The position numbers and the translations under genes were made by a program. A model generated the notes under the pieces. That model was not told where the DNA came from. It searched no databases and saw nothing but the letters and a program-made list of their open reading frames with translations. 13,665 nt of DNA, from contig CAZMKU010000040.1 of assembly GCA_964567085.1 (NCBI GenBank), positions 1 to 13,665 on the forward strand, in the 5' to 3' direction. Of the stretch, positions 12,798 through 13,665 are shown in pieces (within the stretch, counting starts at the first letter, position 1; every line of letters starts with the position of its first letter). Source of the DNA: SVTX01 sp964567085. GTDB lineage: Bacteria > Bacillota > Clostridia > Oscillospirales > CAG-272.

Positions 12798-12969
12798 TGA
12801 TTTTTATCTCAAATTGTGACTTTTTTCTTATTAACAAAGGCAACGCCGCGGAAAAACCCGCCCAAAAGGGTTATAAATTAAAAGGGAAATTAACACCAAG
12901 TCGCAACCAAGTAAAAAAACAAGCTTTCCCTCCCGCTGAAATTTCATTTATATTTTTTTAAAATTCCTA
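12798..12969. other. AT-rich intergenic stretch without recognised features
   Basis: No plausible gene, terminator or known RNA is visible. A small hairpin ACCC/GGGT near 12857-12872 is too weak to interpret. The stretch separates the leftward XRE gene from the rightward tRNA promoter. Confidence 0.5.
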
Positions 12970-12998
12970 TTGCATTTTTATTTTCTTTGTGGTATAAT
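12970..12998 (+). promoter_or_regulatory. Strong sigma-A promoter of the tRNA-Ser region
   Basis: TTGCAT (12970-12975) and TATAAT (12993-12998) are separated by 17 bases with a TGG extension. The start near 13005 is 17 bases before the tRNA-like sequence at 13022, as in a normal stable-RNA promoter. Confidence 0.85.
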
Positions 12999-13021
12999 TA
13001 CAAGGTCGCAAGATAATATAC

Positions 13022-13087
13022 GGAGAAGTACTCAAGAGGTCGAAGAGGCGTGACTCGAAATTTTGTAGTCACTTTGGAACTTCCCAC
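13022..13087 (+). pseudogene. Defective tRNA-Ser-like gene
   Basis: The first 40 bases read like a tRNA-Ser 5' half: GGAGAAG acceptor strand, TA, a D-arm CTCAAGAGGTCGAAGAGG, and an anticodon-arm-like segment around ACTCGAAAT, identical there to the intact tRNA-Ser(CGA) downstream. After that it fails. The arm can only close as GTGACT/AGTCAC with an 11-base loop, there is no T-arm with TTCGA, and CTTCCC (with a bulge) is the only partner for the acceptor strand. Either a recombination-damaged tRNA-Ser or a tRNA-like small RNA is possible. The promoter just upstream is strong. Confidence 0.55.
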
Positions 13088-13152
13088 CTTAAACCCCTTG
13101 ATTTATAGGGGCTTCGCACGGGACGAATACAATTTAATAGCTTAGTTCTCTC

Positions 13153-13194
13153 CTACTGTTCTCTCCAATTTCCGAGGTTGAACAAGAACAGTAG
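13153..13194. repeat. 10-bp perfect inverted repeat before tRNA-Ser
   Basis: CTACTGTTCT (13153-13162) and AGAACAGTAG (13185-13194) are separated by 22 bases, with a few more wobble pairs outside. No T-run follows. It could fold in the precursor of tRNA-Ser or be a recombinase arm site. Confidence 0.5.
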
Positions 13195-13210
13195 AGGGCT
13201 AAAAATACAC

Positions 13211-13299
13211 GGAGAGATATCGAAGTGGTCATAACGGGGCGCACTCGAAATGCGTTTGAGAGCAATCTCACGAGGGTTCGAATCCCTCTCTCTCCGCCA
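13211..13299 (+). tRNA. tRNA-Ser(CGA)
   Basis: This is an 89-base class II tRNA with acceptor GGAGAGA/TCTCTCC, discriminator G, encoded CCA, anticodon arm GCGCA-CTCGAAA-TGCGT with anticodon CGA, long variable arm TTGAGAGCAATCTCA, and T-arm GAGGG-TTCGAAT-CCCTC. Its 3' end faces the integrase gene 52 bases away and is a likely attachment site. Confidence 0.95.
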
Positions 13300-13303
13300 C
13301 ACC

Positions 13304-13338
13304 GAGCCTGCAAAGTCAATTTGCAGGCTCATTTTTTT
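13304..13338 (+). terminator. Rho-independent terminator of tRNA-Ser
   Basis: A perfect 11-bp stem GAGCCTGCAAA/TTTGCAGGCTC with loop GTCAA is followed by A and seven T residues, four bases after the tRNA CCA end. Confidence 0.9.
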
Positions 13339-13351
13339 CGCCCTTTTTGAC

Positions 13352-13665
13352 TTACGAAACCGTGGTCAGAGCCGCCCTCATTCCCGTCACCATTGCTTCG
13401 GCGGAGTTGAGTTTGGAGTTGTAATCTAAGTGTGCATAGATGTTTGCTGTTGTGCTGAAATCGGAGTGACCGAGCCATTCTTGAATTTGCTTCATAGGAA
13501 CGCCGTTCTTTAGAAGCATTGACGCGCAGGTGTGACGGAGATCGTGAAATCTGATATGCCGCATACCGTGACGCGCAAGGAGCTTCGGAAACGAATCGGT
13601 CACATAGTTTGGTGGAATGATATTGCCCATTTCATCGACGCAGATATATTCAAGATATTTGGTGT
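13352..13665 (-). CDS. Tyrosine recombinase/phage-type integrase, C-terminal part (N-terminus beyond window)
   Basis: The frame runs without a stop from the window edge to 13352, giving about 104 residues; the Met at 13628-13630 is internal, since the preceding codons (TKYLEYICVDE) read as typical integrase sequence. The C-terminal catalytic elements are present: HDLRHT (the HxxR pair), the conserved His in WLGHSDFSTT, and the nucleophile Tyr in ANIYAHLD. The first catalytic Arg and the arm-binding domain lie outside. The gene points toward tRNA-Ser, 52 bases from its 3' end, a standard arrangement for an element integrated at a tRNA gene and extending to the right of this window. Confidence 0.9.
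   Translation of the reverse strand, partial: TKYLEYICVDEMGNIIPPNYVTDSFPKLLARHGMRHIRFHDLRHTCASMLLKNGVPMKQIQEWLGHSDFSTTANIYAHLDYNSKLNSAEAMVTGMRAALTTVS

Noticed and set aside
13178..13205. TTGAAC...TAAAAA as a private promoter for tRNA-Ser
   Set aside because: The -10 is poor and would put the start at the first base of the mature tRNA, leaving no leader.
13134..13319. 61-codon minus-strand frame
   Set aside because: It is the antisense of tRNA-Ser(CGA) and its terminator.

Overview
The window looks like a chromosomal segment of an anaerobic, gut-type Firmicute (class Clostridia). This rests on strong GGAGG-type ribosome binding sites, many near-consensus sigma-A promoters with TGn extensions, a SipW-type signal peptide, a zinc ABC operon headed by a Fur-family repressor, a cobalamin riboswitch feeding an ECF-type S component, and the style of the tRNAs and palindromic repeats. 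I cannot name a genus from sequence alone.

Layout, left to right. 1-1160 (minus): the start of a Cys/His-rich repeat lipoprotein cut by the window edge, with a TetR-family regulator upstream of it. An inverted repeat sits in the -35/-10 spacer of a possible lipoprotein promoter. 1285-1981 (minus): a tRNA-Leu(UAA) / tRNA-fMet(CAU) operon with its own consensus promoter and terminator, followed by tRNA-fMet debris in both orientations, more terminators and a block of perfect hairpins. 2008-5801 (minus): a compact operon, Fur-family regulator - ZnuA-like lipoprotein - ZnuC-like ATPase - ZnuB-like permease - GNAT acetyltransferase, with overlapping or abutting genes. 5869-7740 (plus): a monocistronic gene fusing a GT8 glycosyltransferase to a PlsC-like acyltransferase. 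7786-8091: a second palindrome-mosaic repeat and a tandem heptamer array. 8100-9440 (plus): a consensus promoter, cobalamin riboswitch with antiterminator/terminator, a DUF4430 (transcobalamin-like) lipoprotein and an ECF S-component membrane protein; together these look like a B12 or corrinoid capture-and-uptake module. 9474-12741 (minus): a small XRE regulator, a structured leader, and a 933-residue SipW-tag surface protein with beta-helix repeats, ending at an in-frame ochre codon after which 39 more sensible codons follow. 12970-13665: a strong promoter, a defective tRNA-Ser-like gene, an intact tRNA-Ser(CGA) with terminator, and the C-terminal part of a tyrosine recombinase, marking the edge of an integrated element that continues to the right.

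The most interesting points are the riboswitch-controlled DUF4430/ECF-S pair, the GT8-acyltransferase fusion, the interrupted SipW-tag protein with its structured leader, and a repeat family whose core hairpin changes sequence but keeps its pairing between two copies. All functional calls are made by eye from motifs; no database search was run.
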